Positions 38,672-48,258 of a stretch of 64,000 bases of DNA are shown in pieces; within the stretch, counting starts at the first letter, position 1, and the number at the start of each line of letters is the position of its first letter. Origin of the DNA: Tessaracoccus oleiagri (GTDB lineage Bacteria > Actinomycetota > Actinomycetes > Propionibacteriales > Propionibacteriaceae); the NCBI RefSeq assembly GCF_900103275.1, contig NZ_FNGP01000004.1, positions 1 through 64,000 of the forward strand, written 5' to 3'. The notes under the pieces were generated by a model. It had not been told where the DNA came from, made no database searches, and worked only from the letters and a program-made list of their open reading frames with translations. A program made the translations under genes and the position numbers.

Positions 38672-39880
38672 TTGAAGTCCATCGACGAACTCGGTGATCT
38701 CACCGGCAAGCGGGCGCTGATCCGCTGCGATTTCAACGTCCCGCTCGACGGCGACGCCATCACCGACGACGGCCGCATCCGCGCCGCGCTGCCGACGCTG
38801 ACGAAGCTCCGCGACGCCGGGGCGCGCGTCGTGATCATGGCGCATCTGGGCCGCCCCAAGGGCGAGGTCAACCCCAAGTACTCGCTCGCACCCGTCGCCA
38901 AGCGGCTCGGTGAGCTCCTCGGCACCGACGTCGCCCTCGCCGGCGACGTGGTCGGTGAGTCCGCGGAGTCGACCGTGGCGGCGCTGGCCGACGGGCAGGT
39001 CGCCCTCCTCGAGAACGTGCGCTACGAGCCCGCCGAGGAGTCGAAGGACGAGGCGGAGCGCAAGGCGCTCGCCGAGAAGTACGCCCGCTTCGGCGACATC
39101 TTCGTCTCCGACGGCTTCGGCGTCGTGCACCGCAAGCAGGCATCGGTCTACGACGTGGCCAAGCTCCTCCCGAGCGCCGCCGGTTACCTGGTCGCGAAGG
39201 AGGTGGAGGTGCTGCGTCGCCTCACCGAGACCCCCGAGCGTCCGTTCGTCGTCGTCCTCGGCGGCGCCAAGGTGGCCGACAAGCTGTCCGTCATCGACAA
39301 CCTCCTCGGAGTGGCCGACACGCTCGTCATCGGCGGCGGCATGGCCTACACCTTCCTCAAGTCGCAGGGCAAGGAGGTGGGCGAGTCGCTGCTCGACGAG
39401 TCCAACGTCGAGACCTGCGCCCGCTACCTCGAGCAGGCCGGCGCCGCCGGGAAGACCATCGTCCTGCCGGTCGACGCGCGCGTCGCCGACAGCATGGACT
39501 TCGGCGCCCGCACGGTGACCGAGGTCACCGTCGTCGACATCGACAACATCCCCGCGGACCAGCAGGCCCTCGACATCGGCCCGGCCACCGAGGCCCTGTT
39601 CGCCGAGACCATCAAGGGCGCGAAGACCGTCTTCTGGAACGGCCCCATGGGTGTGTTCGAGATCGACGAGCTGTCCCGCGGCACCGCGGCGGTCGCCAAG
39701 GCGCTCACCGAGACCGACGGGCTCACCGTGGTGGGCGGCGGCGACTCCGCGGCCGCCGTCCGCGTCCTCGGCCACTCGGACGACGAGTTCGGCCACATCT
39801 CGACGGGCGGCGGCGCCTCCCTCGAGTTCCTGGAGGGCAAGGAGCTCCCGGGCATCGCAGTTCTTGAAGAGGAGAAGTAG
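38672..39880 (+). CDS. pgk: Phosphoglycerate kinase
   Basis: A 402-residue PGK. The N-terminal substrate site is [14 protein letters not shown], with AHLGRPKG; the nucleotide side shows [15 protein letters not shown] and the glycine-rich [12 protein letters not shown]. It makes ATP from 1,3-bisphosphoglycerate. The start is TTG at 38672, with AGGGAAGG about 8 nt upstream; no ATG or GTG fits the family's N-terminus. tpiA begins directly after its stop. Confidence 0.97.
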   Translation: MKSIDELGDLTGKRALIRCDFNVPLDGDAITDDGRIRAALPTLTKLRDAGARVVIMAHLGRPKGEVNPKYSLAPVAKRLGELLGTDVALAGDVVGESAESTVAALADGQVALLENVRYEPAEESKDEAERKALAEKYARFGDIFVSDGFGVVHRKQASVYDVAKLLPSAAGYLVAKEVEVLRRLTETPERPFVVVLGGAKVADKLSVIDNLLGVADTLVIGGGMAYTFLKSQGKEVGESLLDESNVETCARYLEQAGAAGKTIVLPVDARVADSMDFGARTVTEVTVVDIDNIPADQQALDIGPATEALFAETIKGAKTVFWNGPMGVFEIDELSRGTAAVAKALTETDGLTVVGGGDSAAAVRVLGHSDDEFGHISTGGGASLEFLEGKELPGIAVLEEEK

Positions 39881-40666
39881 ATGGCGCGCACGCCGATCAT
39901 CGCCGGCAACTGGAAGATGAACCTCAACCACGTCGAGGCGACCGGACTCGTCCAGAAGCTCGCCTGGACGCTGGCGGACAAGCAGTTCGACGGCAAGAAG
40001 GTCGACGCGGTCGTCATCCCGCCGTTCACCGACCTGCGGACCGTGCAGACCCTGATCGACGGCGACCGGATGCCGCTGCAGCTGGGCGCGCAGAACGTCT
40101 CGCAGCACGACTCCGGCGCCTACACCGGTGAGATCAGCGCCGACATGCTGGCCAAGCTCCAGGTGAAGTACGTGGTCGTCGGGCACTCCGAGCGCCGCGA
40201 GTACTTCGGCGAGACCGACGAGGTCATCGGCGCGAAGGCGAAGAAGGTGATCGAGGCCGGCATGACCCCGATCATCTGTGTCGGCGAGGGCCTCGACATC
40301 CGCAAGGAGGGGCGTCACGTCGAGTACACGCTCGCCCAGGTGCGCGGCACGCTCGAGGGCCTCACCGCCGAGCAGGTCGCGGGCCTCGTCATCGCCTACG
40401 AGCCCGTCTGGGCCATCGGCACCGGCGAGGTCGCCACCCCCGACGACGCGCAGGAGGTGTGTGGGGCGATCCGCCAGGAGGTGGCGTCGCTCTACGACGA
40501 GGCCACCGCAGAGTCCGTGCGCATCCAGTACGGCGGCTCCGTCAAGGCGGGCAGCATCGCCCAGATCATGGCACAGCCCGACATCGACGGCGCCCTCGTG
40601 GGCGGCGCGAGCCTGCAGGCCGAGGAGTTCGCGGCGATCGTCCGGTTCTACGACCTGCCCGCGTGA
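39881..40666 (+). CDS. tpiA: Triosephosphate isomerase
   Basis: A 261-residue TIM barrel. [11 protein letters not shown] holds the active-site Asn/Lys, [13 protein letters not shown] the His, and [17 protein letters not shown] the catalytic Glu. The phosphate loop is [31 protein letters not shown]. It interconverts dihydroxyacetone phosphate and glyceraldehyde 3-phosphate. ATG follows the pgk stop with no gap; the ribosome-binding site GAGGAG is inside the end of pgk. A terminator follows. Confidence 0.98.
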   Translation: MARTPIIAGNWKMNLNHVEATGLVQKLAWTLADKQFDGKKVDAVVIPPFTDLRTVQTLIDGDRMPLQLGAQNVSQHDSGAYTGEISADMLAKLQVKYVVVGHSERREYFGETDEVIGAKAKKVIEAGMTPIICVGEGLDIRKEGRHVEYTLAQVRGTLEGLTAEQVAGLVIAYEPVWAIGTGEVATPDDAQEVCGAIRQEVASLYDEATAESVRIQYGGSVKAGSIAQIMAQPDIDGALVGGASLQAEEFAAIVRFYDLPA

Positions 40667-40684
40667 TCCGACACTGCACGGAGG

Positions 40685-40711
40685 CGGCCGCCGGGGTTCT
40701 CCCGGCGGCCG
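40685..40711 (+). terminator. Terminator of gap-pgk-tpiA
   Basis: 11-bp perfect stem CGGCCGCCGGG / CCCGGCGGCCG, 5-nt loop, followed by TTTCCTCTTT, a short pyrimidine tract. It sits 19 nt after the tpiA stop. Confidence 0.85.
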
Positions 40712-40776
40712 TTTCCTCTTTCCGGAGCCGCTCGTGGAGGGGCCGGCGCCGATGTGGAAAAAGATGGACCGTCGGT

Positions 40777-40782
40777 TAAACT
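40777..40782 (+). promoter_or_regulatory. -10 element, leaderless start of secG
   Basis: TAAACT, 7 nt before GTG 40790. It favours that GTG over ATG 40805. Confidence 0.6.
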
Positions 40783-40789
40783 TGGGCCC

Positions 40790-41053
40790 GTGATTGTCCC
40801 TCTCATGTCTCTGCCGGTCAACGTCTTGTCCGGGGTGCTGGTTTTCCTGAGCATTCTCCTGGGGGCAACGATCCTCCTCCACAAGGGCCGTGGGGGTGGC
40901 ATGTCGGACCTGTTCGGGGGTGGCATGTCCACGTCGATGGGCGGTGCCTCCCGCGCGGAGCGTCGCCTCGACCGCATCACGCTCGTGGTGGGGCTGCTCT
41001 GGCTGCTGGCGATCGTCGCCCTGCTGCTGGTGTATCGCGCCGAATCCCTCTGA
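40790..41053 (+). CDS. secG: Preprotein translocase subunit SecG
   Basis: An 87-residue membrane protein with two helices (LSGVLVFLSILLGATILLHKG and ITLVVGLLWLLAIVALLLVY). Between them is the cytosolic loop with SecG-typical GGMSDLFGGGMSTSMGGAS. It is part of the SecYEG export channel. GTG 40790 is supported by the -10; ATG 40805 is possible. gap-pgk-tpi-secG order is conserved in actinobacteria. It has its own promoter here because a terminator separates it from tpiA. Confidence 0.92.
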   Translation: MIVPLMSLPVNVLSGVLVFLSILLGATILLHKGRGGGMSDLFGGGMSTSMGGASRAERRLDRITLVVGLLWLLAIVALLLVYRAESL

Positions 41054-41106
41054 GCGACCTGACCCAATCCGTTCCCCTATAACCGAATCCACAAAGGAGT
41101 AAAGCT

Positions 41107-41463
41107 GTGGCAGGTGGCAACGCCATTCGCGGAAGCCGTGTCGGCGCAGGACCGATGGGAGAAGCCGAGCGCGGGGATTCCGCCCCGCGTCACCGCGTCT
41201 CCTACTTTTGCGCCGGTGGGCACGAGACCCGCCCGGCCTTCGCGCTCGACGCCCAGATCCCGGAGTCGTGGGACTGCCCGCGCTGCGGTCTCCCGTCCAA
41301 CACCGACTCGGAGAACCCGCCGCCGCCGCCGAAGATCGTGCCCTACAAGACGCACCTCGCGTACGTGAAGGAGCGCCGGTCGGACGCCGAGGCCGCGGCG
41401 ATCCTCGACGAGGCGATCCTCGCGCTGCGCGCCCGCCGGGCCGCGGGGGAGATCATCTACTGA
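41107..41463 (+). CDS. rbpA: RNA polymerase-binding protein RbpA
   Basis: A 118-residue actinobacteria-specific transcription factor that stabilises the housekeeping sigma factor on RNA polymerase. RbpA core zinc/beta-barrel cysteines are in YFCAGGHETRP and WDCPRCGLPS; the linker PPPPPKIVPYKTHLAYVKERRS leads to the sigma-interaction helix. GTG start is preceded by AAGGAG at 8-9 nt. A TATAAC at 41078-41083 is the likely -10. It is followed by a bidirectional terminator. Its presence fits the many extended or leaderless promoters seen here. Confidence 0.96.
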   Translation: MAGGNAIRGSRVGAGPMGEAERGDSAPRHRVSYFCAGGHETRPAFALDAQIPESWDCPRCGLPSNTDSENPPPPPKIVPYKTHLAYVKERRSDAEAAAILDEAILALRARRAAGEIIY

Positions 41464-41480
41464 TCCGCCTGAGCACATGA

Positions 41481-41516
41481 GAGGGGAGCCGCCGGTCGAT
41501 TCCGGCGGCTCCCCTC
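41481..41516. terminator. Bidirectional terminator between rbpA and pgl
   Basis: 15-bp perfect stem GAGGGGAGCCGCCGG / CCGGCGGCTCCCCTC, 6-nt loop, in the 62-nt convergent gap. No strong U-tract. Confidence 0.85.
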
Positions 41517-41525
41517 GTCTTCGTG

Positions 41526-42260
41526 TCAGAGTTCGCAGTTGAACTGCGGCGACAGATGGCCGGCGGCGGCCTCGTCGAGGAACCAGACGGTCGCTCGCTC
41601 ACCGTGCACGTGGCTCGCCGGGCGGGCGTCGTCCCCGTCGAGGCAGGCGGCAGCCGCCTCTGCCTTGCGCTCCCCGGTGGCGAGGAACCACACCTCGCGC
41701 GACCGGTTCAGGGCGGAGAACGTCAACGAGATCCGCTCCGAGGGCTCCCGCGGGGAGTCCTCGACGCCGATCACGCGTCGCGTAGTCGTCAGGTCGAAGC
41801 TGGGATGGTTGGCGAACAGCGACGCGCAGTGGCCGTCGGCGCCGAGGCCGAGCAGCGTCACGTCGAAGGTGGTGTCGTCGAGCTCCTGCTCGTACTCCGA
41901 CGCCGACTCGTGCGCGTCCTTCCGGCCGTCCTTCGCCGCCATCATGTGGATGTGCGCCGAGTGGATGGGGATGGTGCGCGCCAGACGCTCGATCGCCTGG
42001 AGCGAGTTCCGCTCCGGGTCCGTGGCGGGCACGAACCGCTCGTCGCTCCACCACAGGTGCAGCTTGGTCGCGTCGAGGTCGGAGGTGGCTGCCAGGTCGG
42101 CGAAGCGCTCGTACATCGCATTGGCGGTCTGCCCGCCGGTCAGGCAGACGTGCACGCTGTCGCGCGTCGCCTGGAGGTCGATGATCCGTTCCAGGAGTCG
42201 CTCGGCGACGACGTCGGCCACGTCCGGGGGCTCCGGCATCCGGACCACGCGGGTGTACAT
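41526..42260 (-). CDS. pgl: 6-Phosphogluconolactonase
   Basis: A 244-residue lactonase of the DevB/SOL type, the second step of the oxidative pentose phosphate path. Motifs are VCLTGGQTANAMYERF, LHLWWSDERFVP (substrate-binding) and LLGLGADGHCASLFANHP with the catalytic His. ATG 42260 overlaps the opcA stop (TGATG). It is the last gene of zwf-opcA-pgl. Confidence 0.94.
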   Translation of the reverse strand: MYTRVVRMPEPPDVADVVAERLLERIIDLQATRDSVHVCLTGGQTANAMYERFADLAATSDLDATKLHLWWSDERFVPATDPERNSLQAIERLARTIPIHSAHIHMMAAKDGRKDAHESASEYEQELDDTTFDVTLLGLGADGHCASLFANHPSFDLTTTRRVIGVEDSPREPSERISLTFSALNRSREVWFLATGERKAEAAAACLDGDDARPASHVHGERATVWFLDEAAAGHLSPQFNCEL

Positions 42261-43162
42261 CAAGCACGCTCGCTGCTGGCGAGGAGGTATGCCACCGTCG
42301 ACTCGAACACCTCGTCGGGGTCCATCCGCTCGAGCTCCTCGGTGAGGAGGTCGGTCAGGGGACGACGGCGCAGCGCGACCTTCCGCGGGGGCTGGCCGGG
42401 GACCGAGTAGTTGGCGGTGCCGTTGGCCGGCCGCTCGATGATGATGTCGCCCTCGGTCGTGGTGAGCCGGACCTCGCTGACGCCGACGCGGGCGCCGTCG
42501 ACCCGTTCGACCGGGACGCCGAGCTTCACGCTCAGCCACGCGGCGAGCAGGGTGGCGGGCGCGTTGTCGGGCGCGGACACGACCTTGGCGGCGGTCACGT
42601 CCGCCTGGACCTGGTCGACCGCCGCTACGAGCAGCGCCCTCCAGCGGGTCAGCCGGGTCCAGGTGAGGTCGGTGTCGCCGGCGGCGTGGTGGCGCGCGCG
42701 GTTGAGCAGCGCCTGCTGCGGGTCCTGGCAGCCGGCGGCGTCGGTGATGCGCCGGTCGGCGAGCTGGCCGATGGGGTCGGCCGCGAGATCGTCGGGGCCC
42801 TCGTTGGGCCACCAGGCGATCGTCGGCGAGTCGGGGAGGAGGATCGGCAACAGGATGGAGTCGGCGTGCTGCTGCAGCGGGCCGTGCAGTCGTAGGACCA
42901 CCAGGTCTCCGGGCAGCCCGTCGCCCACCTGGATTTTGGCGTCCAGTCGGGCCTGGTCGTCGTCGACGTGGGTGACGACGATGACGCGCGACGGGTGCGC
43001 CGTCGCCGACGCCCGCGCCGCCTCGATGGCGGCGTCGAAGTGCTCGTCCGTGGTGGAGATGATGAGCGTGAGGACGAGACCGCTGGCTCCCGCGCCCCGA
43101 CGCGCCTTCGTCAGCTCGGCGGAGATCTCGCGGGAACTCGTGTTCTGCAGGTCGATGATCAC
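42260..43162 (-). CDS. opcA: Glucose-6-phosphate dehydrogenase assembly protein OpcA
   Basis: A 300-residue OpcA, needed for activity and assembly of the actinobacterial glucose-6-phosphate dehydrogenase. It shows the family block LVVLRLHGPLQQHADSILLPILLPDSP followed by TIAWWPNEGP and WTRLTRWRALLVAAVDQ. GTG 43162 with AAAGGAGT 6-7 nt upstream; that ribosome-binding site overlaps the zwf stop. Encoded between zwf and pgl. Confidence 0.95.
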   Translation of the reverse strand: MIIDLQNTSSREISAELTKARRGAGASGLVLTLIISTTDEHFDAAIEAARASATAHPSRVIVVTHVDDDQARLDAKIQVGDGLPGDLVVLRLHGPLQQHADSILLPILLPDSPTIAWWPNEGPDDLAADPIGQLADRRITDAAGCQDPQQALLNRARHHAAGDTDLTWTRLTRWRALLVAAVDQVQADVTAAKVVSAPDNAPATLLAAWLSVKLGVPVERVDGARVGVSEVRLTTTEGDIIIERPANGTANYSVPGQPPRKVALRRRPLTDLLTEELERMDPDEVFESTVAYLLASSERA

Positions 43163-43172
43163 TGGTACTCCT

Positions 43173-44720
43173 TTACGGACGACGCCACGCGAAGCCGTCG
43201 CGCGCGATCATGTCGTGGGCGGACTTCGGACCCCAGGTACCGGCGGCGTACTGTTCGGGCTGCTCGGGCAGGGAGGCCCAGTAGTCCAGCACCGGGTCGA
43301 GGATCTTCCAGCTCAGCTCGACCTCCTCCTGCAGCGGGAACAGCGGGGGCTCGCCGAGCAGCACGTCGAGGATCAGCCGCTCGTAGGCCTCGGGGGAGGA
43401 CTCGGTGAAGGAGCCGCCGTAGCCGAAGTCCATGGAGACCTCGCGGATCTCCATCTGCGTCCCCGGGACCTTGGCGCCGAAGCGGAGCGTCACGCCCTCG
43501 TCCGGCTGGATCCTCATCACCAGCGCGTTCGTGCCGAGTTCGACGGTGTCGGTCTGGGCGAACGGGAGGTGCGGGGGCTTCTTGAAGTTGAGCGCGACCT
43601 CGGTCACGCGCCGCGGCATCCGCTTGGCGGTGCGGAGGTAGAAGGGCACGCCCGCCCAGCGGCGGTTGTCGATGTCGACGCGGACGGCGGAGAAGGTCTC
43701 GGTGCGTGAGCCCGGGTCGACGCCCTGCTCCTGGAGGTAGCCGGCGACCTCCTGCCCGCCCTGCCAGCCCGCGGCGTACTGGCCGCGTGCGGTGGACCGC
43801 GCGTAGTCCACGGGGACGTGGGCGGCCGCGAGGACCTTCGTCTTCTCCGCCCGGAGCTGTCCGGCCTCGAAGTTGGTGGGTTCCTCCATCGCGGCCAGCG
43901 CGAGCAGCTGCAGGAGGTGGTTCTGCATCACGTCGCGGGTGATGCCGATGCCGTCGAAGTATCCGGCCCGGCTCCCGATGCCGATGTCCTCCGCCATGGT
44001 GATCTGGACGTGGCTGACGTAGTGGTTGTTCCACAGCGGCTCGAACATCTGGTTCGCGAACCGCAGCGCCAGCATGTTCTGGACGGTCTCCTTGCCGAGG
44101 TAGTGGTCGATGCGGAACACCTCGTGCGGACGGAACAGTGCGGACACCACCTGGTCAAGTTCGCGCGCCGACTGGAGGTCGTGCCCGAACGGCTTCTCGA
44201 TGACGACCCGGTTCCAGTTGTCGCCGTGGTCCTCGGTGAGCCCGTGCTTGCGCAGCTGCTGCATCACCGGCCCGAAGCCCGACGGGGGGATGGAGAGGTA
44301 GAAGGCGTGGTTGCCGCCGGTGCCCCGCTCGTTGTCGAGCTCGTCCAGCGTGGCCTTGAGCTTCAGGAACGCGTCGTCCGACTCGAAGGTGCCGCTGACG
44401 AAGCGGATGCCCTCGAGCAACTGCTCCCACACGTCCTCCCGGAACGGGGTCCGTGCGTTCTCCTTGACCGAGTCGTGCACCTGCTGCGCGAAGTCCTGGT
44501 CCTCCCAGTCGCGCCGGGCGAAGCCGACGAGCGCGAACCCGGGCGGCAGCATGCCGCGGTGGGCCAGGTCGTAGACGGCGGGCATGAGCTTCTTGCGCGA
44601 CAGGTCCCCGGTGACCCCGAAGATGACGAGCGCGCAGGGTCCCGCGATGCGGGGAAGGCGTCGGTCCTCGGGGTCACGCAGCGGGTTGGTGAAGTCGTCG
44701 ATCACGTTGCGTTGAGCCAC
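43173..44720 (-). CDS. zwf: Glucose-6-phosphate 1-dehydrogenase
   Basis: A 515-residue NADP-dependent enzyme. The NADP fold motif is [20 protein letters not shown]; the active-site block is [22 protein letters not shown], with the His/Lys. GTG 44720 ([13 protein letters not shown]) is chosen over an upstream ATG at 44855 because a TAGGCT -10 lies 7 nt ahead and the added residues are unlike the family. It is divergent from ctaB. It supplies NADPH and pentoses. Confidence 0.97.
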   Translation of the reverse strand: MAQRNVIDDFTNPLRDPEDRRLPRIAGPCALVIFGVTGDLSRKKLMPAVYDLAHRGMLPPGFALVGFARRDWEDQDFAQQVHDSVKENARTPFREDVWEQLLEGIRFVSGTFESDDAFLKLKATLDELDNERGTGGNHAFYLSIPPSGFGPVMQQLRKHGLTEDHGDNWNRVVIEKPFGHDLQSARELDQVVSALFRPHEVFRIDHYLGKETVQNMLALRFANQMFEPLWNNHYVSHVQITMAEDIGIGSRAGYFDGIGITRDVMQNHLLQLLALAAMEEPTNFEAGQLRAEKTKVLAAAHVPVDYARSTARGQYAAGWQGGQEVAGYLQEQGVDPGSRTETFSAVRVDIDNRRWAGVPFYLRTAKRMPRRVTEVALNFKKPPHLPFAQTDTVELGTNALVMRIQPDEGVTLRFGAKVPGTQMEIREVSMDFGYGGSFTESSPEAYERLILDVLLGEPPLFPLQEEVELSWKILDPVLDYWASLPEQPEQYAAGTWGPKSAHDMIARDGFAWRRP

Positions 44721-44727
44721 GCGGACC

Positions 44728-44733
44728 AGCCTA
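44728..44733 (-). promoter_or_regulatory. -10 element, leaderless start of zwf
   Basis: TAGGCT on the reverse strand, 7 nt before GTG 44720, in the 82-nt divergent region shared with ctaB. Confidence 0.6.
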
Positions 44734-44802
44734 ATGCCAATCGCAAGGGATGGGGTTTCGTATTTTGCGGGTAGACTACGCGGAGCTTGTGGAGGAGGCC
44801 GT

Positions 44803-45720
44803 GTGTCGGTGACAACTGTGGAGGCAACGCGCGCTGGCGCCTTGGACGTGATCAAGGCCTACGTGGCGTTGACGAAGCCGAGGATCATCGAACTGCTGCT
44901 CGTGACCACCCTGCCGGCCATGTTCCTCGCCGCGGGGGGCCTGCCGCCGCTCGGGGTGTCGATCGCGACTCTGGTCGGCGGCATGTTCGCCGCAGCGAGC
45001 GCCAACACCTTCAACTGCATCCTCGACCGCGACATCGACGAGGTGATGCGACGCACCCGCCGCCGTCCGATGCCGCGGCACCAGGTGGACACCGTCCCCG
45101 CCACCGTGTTCGGCGCGGTGCTCGCCGTCCTCGCCACCCTGGTGCTGGGGCTTGGCGCGAACTGGCTCTCCGCCGTGCTGGCGCTCGGCGCCAACGCGTT
45201 CTACGTCTTCGTCTACACGATGTGGCTCAAGCGGCGCACCGCGCAGAACATCGTCTGGGGCGGCATCGCGGGCTGCTTCCCGCCCCTCATCGGCTGGACC
45301 GCGGTGACGAACTCCGTGGACTGGGCGCCCTTCATCATGTTCGCGATCGTCTTCCTCTGGACCCCGCCGCACACGTGGGCGCTGGCATTCCGTTACAAGG
45401 ACGACTACGCCGCCGCCGGCGTGCCGATGCTGCCGGTCGTCCGCACCGCGCCCAAGGTGGCGACGCAGATCCTCGCGTACTCCGTGGCCACGGTCGCCGT
45501 CTCCCTGCTGCTGTGGCCGGTGGCGCCCACCGGACCCCTGTACCCGGTGGTCGCGGCGGTCGCCGGCGCGGTGTTCCTGTGGGAGGCGCTCCAGCTACTC
45601 CGCCGGGCCCGGCGTGGGCTCGAGGGCGCGCAGCTGAAGGCGATGCGACTCTTCCACTGGTCCAACAGCTACCTCGCCATCCTGTTCCTCGCGATCGCGA
45701 TCGACCCGCTGCTGTTCTGA
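44803..45720 (+). CDS. ctaB: Protohaem IX farnesyltransferase (haem O synthase)
   Basis: A 305-residue UbiA-family prenyltransferase with about eight or nine membrane segments. The first Asp-rich motif is [25 protein letters not shown]; the second region is [16 protein letters not shown]. It adds farnesyl to haem B for cytochrome aa3; ctaA at 51288 performs the next step. GTG 44803 is preceded by GGAGGAGG. The -10 TAGACT at 44772-44777 leaves a leader of about 20 nt, so unlike its neighbours this start is leadered. The other GTG at 44801 is out of frame. Confidence 0.96.
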   Translation: MSVTTVEATRAGALDVIKAYVALTKPRIIELLLVTTLPAMFLAAGGLPPLGVSIATLVGGMFAAASANTFNCILDRDIDEVMRRTRRRPMPRHQVDTVPATVFGAVLAVLATLVLGLGANWLSAVLALGANAFYVFVYTMWLKRRTAQNIVWGGIAGCFPPLIGWTAVTNSVDWAPFIMFAIVFLWTPPHTWALAFRYKDDYAAAGVPMLPVVRTAPKVATQILAYSVATVAVSLLLWPVAPTGPLYPVVAAVAGAVFLWEALQLLRRARRGLEGAQLKAMRLFHWSNSYLAILFLAIAIDPLLF

Positions 45721-45721
45721 T

Positions 45722-45727
45722 TAGGCT
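45722..45727 (+). promoter_or_regulatory. -10 element, leaderless start of the DUF4921 gene
   Basis: TAGGCT, 6 nt before ATG 45734 and starting 2 nt after the ctaB stop. Confidence 0.55.
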
Positions 45728-45733
45728 CTGCCC

Positions 45734-47059
45734 ATGCAGAGCTTTGCGCGGGATCCCGACTTCCTGAGGGTGCTCAGTGACGGCACCGTCAAGCAGCTCA
45801 ACCCGTTCACCGGCACCGAGGTGTGGACCGTGCCCGCGCGCAGCCACCGTCCGACCGGGGTCGTCCCGCGCGAGACCAGGCCGGTCGACCCCGCGGCCGC
45901 GGGCCGGCACTGCGCGTTCTGCGAGGAGCGCTACCTCGAGACGCCGCCCGAGAAGTCCCGGCTCGTCCGCGTGGACGGGGCGTGGGAACAGCACGACCAC
46001 ACCCCGGCGAACCAGCTCTTCGACACGGTCGCCGAGTTCCGCAGGGTCCCCAACCTCTTCGAGATCCTGAGCTTCGACTACTGGCACAGCAACTACGGGT
46101 TCGAGTTGCCACCGTGGATCCGTGCTCGTCGCGAGGCCTATCTCGCCGAGCCCGCGGGGCTCACGCACGTCCTCGACGTCGTCCGGGCCAAGCTGCGGGC
46201 GGCCGGCAGGCAGCCTGAGGAGATCGCTGCGCTGGGCACGGAGGAACTGCTCGACCACGCGTCCGGGTTCTTCGGCGGGGGACACGACGTCGTGATCGCC
46301 AGGCGGCACTTCGTCGACGGCGCCGAGGACGAGGGCCAGCTGGCGTCGTCGGGGTCCCTGACCAGGGAGGAGCACGTGCAGTTCGTGCGCTTCACCGTCG
46401 ACTCGGTCAGGCGGCTCTACGACGTCAACCGGTACGTCCGCTACGTGGCCGTCTTCCAGAACTGGCTGCGGCCCGCGGGCGCGTCGTTCGACCACCTGCA
46501 CAAGCAGCTGGTGGCCATCGACGAGCGGGGCGCGCAGCACGAGGCGGCGTTCGCCAGGCTGAGGGCCGACCCGAACGTCTTCAACGAGGTGGGCGCGAAC
46601 TTCGCCGCGATGCGGAACCTGTACATCGCCGAGAACGAGCACGCGATCGCGTTCGCCGGGTTCGGGCACAGGTACCCGACCATCGAGATCTACTCGAAGT
46701 CCGAGCACTCCAATCCGTGGGAGCACGAGTCGGTGGAGATCTCCGGGGTGTCCGACATGCTGCACGCGATGCAGGCCGCCACGGGGCCCGACGTCCCCTG
46801 CAACGAGGAGTGGCACTACCGACCGATCGACGTGGTGACCCCCATGCCCTGGCGGATCATGCTCAAGTGGCGGATCTCGACGCTGGCCGGCTTCGAGGGC
46901 GCCACCAAGATCTACCTCAACACGCTCTCTCCCGACACCATCCGGGACCGCGTCGTCGCGGCGCTCCTGACGCTGCGGGGTATCGGGCACGTCGCCGACG
47001 ACCTGCGCATCGGCGCCGAGGTGCAGGCCCGCCCGAACCCGTTGCGCTACGGACGCTGA
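45734..47059 (+). CDS. DUF4921 family, GalT/HIT-like protein
   Basis: A 441-residue protein that looks like a divergent member of the HIT superfamily close to galactose-1-phosphate uridylyltransferase. It carries CxxC (HCAFCEERY) near residue 60 and a late ASFDHLHKQLVA with an HxHxQ motif, the nucleotidyl-transfer signature of GalT. Other GalT-like blocks are NLFEILSFDYWHSNYG and GGGHDVVIARRHF. I assign it to DUF4921 from its length and actinobacterial occurrence, not from a search. The substrate is unknown. It is followed by a strong terminator and forms a single-gene unit. Confidence 0.65.
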   Translation: MQSFARDPDFLRVLSDGTVKQLNPFTGTEVWTVPARSHRPTGVVPRETRPVDPAAAGRHCAFCEERYLETPPEKSRLVRVDGAWEQHDHTPANQLFDTVAEFRRVPNLFEILSFDYWHSNYGFELPPWIRARREAYLAEPAGLTHVLDVVRAKLRAAGRQPEEIAALGTEELLDHASGFFGGGHDVVIARRHFVDGAEDEGQLASSGSLTREEHVQFVRFTVDSVRRLYDVNRYVRYVAVFQNWLRPAGASFDHLHKQLVAIDERGAQHEAAFARLRADPNVFNEVGANFAAMRNLYIAENEHAIAFAGFGHRYPTIEIYSKSEHSNPWEHESVEISGVSDMLHAMQAATGPDVPCNEEWHYRPIDVVTPMPWRIMLKWRISTLAGFEGATKIYLNTLSPDTIRDRVVAALLTLRGIGHVADDLRIGAEVQARPNPLRYGR

Positions 47060-47066
47060 CGAGACG

Positions 47067-47107
47067 CGGGCGGGGGCCGTCACCAGATCGGTGACGGCCC
47101 CCGCCCG
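47067..47107. terminator. Bidirectional terminator between the DUF4921 gene and doxX
   Basis: 18-bp perfect stem (47067-47084 with 47090-47107), 5-nt loop, almost all G/C, in the 66-nt convergent gap. No U-tract. Confidence 0.85.
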
Positions 47108-47125
47108 GTGAGGGGGAACTCCCGG

Positions 47126-47563
47126 TCAGGCCGCGAGCACGCGCGCCTTGGAGTCGGTCCGGCCGAACAGCACCTTGTCGACCGAGAACGCGCCCGGGCC
47201 GATCAGGGCGATGGCAGCCGCACCGGCGCCGAGGGCGAGGACGAGCTCCACGCCGTTGTTCGCGACGAACATGCCGAAGGGCAGGTGCACCATCAGCAAC
47301 GCGCCGATCATGTCGAGGGCGAGCAGCAGCGCGACCGGACGGGAGAGGACGCCCAGGATCAGGGCGATGCCGCCCACGAGCTCAACGGTGGCCACCAGCG
47401 GGGCGGCGATCCCGGCCATGGGGATGCCCATGTCGCCGAAGGCGGCGGTGGTGCCGGCGATCGTCCACTCGTTGAACTTCTGCCACCCGTGGGCGGCGAA
47501 GATCAGCCCGAGGGCGATGCGGAGGACGGCCAGGCCGACGGTCGTGAGGGAGTTCTTGTTCAT
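47126..47563 (-). CDS. DoxX family membrane protein
   Basis: A 145-residue protein with four hydrophobic segments and the DoxX-typical opening LRIALGLIFAAHGWQKF and later VELVGGIALILGVLSRP. DoxX proteins are associated with redox and thiol or quinone stress in actinobacteria (family knowledge). It lies 40 nt after the NADP-oxidoreductase-like gene on the same strand and is probably in its operon under MarR control. A weak GGAAAA precedes the ATG. Confidence 0.88.
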   Translation of the reverse strand: MNKNSLTTVGLAVLRIALGLIFAAHGWQKFNEWTIAGTTAAFGDMGIPMAGIAAPLVATVELVGGIALILGVLSRPVALLLALDMIGALLMVHLPFGMFVANNGVELVLALGAGAAAIALIGPGAFSVDKVLFGRTDSKARVLAA

Positions 47564-47603
47564 GTTTTCCGTTCGTTCGGGTTGACGATGGGGTGTGGTC
47601 GGG

Positions 47604-48179
47604 TCAGCGGACGAGGGCGAAGCCGCCGGTCCACTGGATCTTCTCGCTGGCGGCGAGGGTCAGCTGCAGGAAGCCGAGGGCCTCCAGCTCGCGGGCCCGG
47701 GAGAGGGCCCCGGCGTCGACGGCCTCGAGGCCACCGGCGCGGACGGCGGCGGCGAGGCGCTCCTTGGCGTCGACGTCGTCACCGGCGATGAGCACGGTGG
47801 TCTTGTTGTCGCCGACGGTCTTCGCGGCGAGGGTGCCGGCGAAGGTGGTGTTGAAGGCCTTGAGGACCTTGGAGTTTGGCAGTGCTGCGGCGAGCTCGGC
47901 GGCGGCGGAACCGTCGGCGGGGACGAGCAGCGAGTCGAAGGTCTCGAAGTTCAAGGGGTTCGTGATGTCCACGACGACCTTGCCCTCGAGCTGGGCGCCG
48001 TACTGCGAGGAGATCTCGCGCAGCGCGTGGTAGGGGACCGCGAGGATGACGATGTCGCCGTCCACGGTCGCGTTCTGGTCCTGGCTGCCGATGTACTGGA
48101 CCGACGCGCCGCCGGCGCCGAGGACGCCGGAGATCGCCTGGGACATGTTGCCGGTGCCGAAGATGGTGAAGGAGGTCAT
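47604..48179 (-). CDS. NADPH-dependent F420 reductase-like / NAD(P)-binding oxidoreductase
   Basis: A 191-residue Rossmann protein of the F420-dependent NADP reductase family. The dinucleotide motif is FTIFGTGNMSQAISGVL; GDIVILAVPYHALREI and VVDITNPLNFETFDSLL are typical. Whether it uses F420 is unknown; no F420 biosynthesis gene is in the window, and many relatives are simple NADP reductases. AGGAGT is 6-7 nt before the ATG. It is divergent from marR over 79 nt with two operators. Confidence 0.82.
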   Translation of the reverse strand: MTSFTIFGTGNMSQAISGVLGAGGASVQYIGSQDQNATVDGDIVILAVPYHALREISSQYGAQLEGKVVVDITNPLNFETFDSLLVPADGSAAAELAAALPNSKVLKAFNTTFAGTLAAKTVGDNKTTVLIAGDDVDAKERLAAAVRAGGLEAVDAGALSRARELEALGFLQLTLAASEKIQWTGGFALVR

Positions 48180-48191
48180 GATGTACTCCTG

Positions 48192-48245
48192 TTAGTTGTA
48201 GGTACAAGTGATACGCTAGCGGAAGATAGTTGAAGGTGCAACTAT
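48192..48245. promoter_or_regulatory. Two related operator half-palindromes in the oxidoreductase-marR intergenic region
   Basis: Site 1 centres on TTGTA-GG-TACAA (48196-48207); site 2 is ATAGTTG-N6-CAACTAT (48226-48245). Aligned in direct orientation they share TAGTTGNAGGTNCAANT, and their centres are 34 bp apart, about three helix turns. The sites overlap a reverse -10 candidate (TAGCGT) and a forward one (TACGCT), fitting autorepression and control of both operons by the MarR protein. Confidence 0.7.
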
Positions 48246-48258
48246 CGGGGAGGAACCA

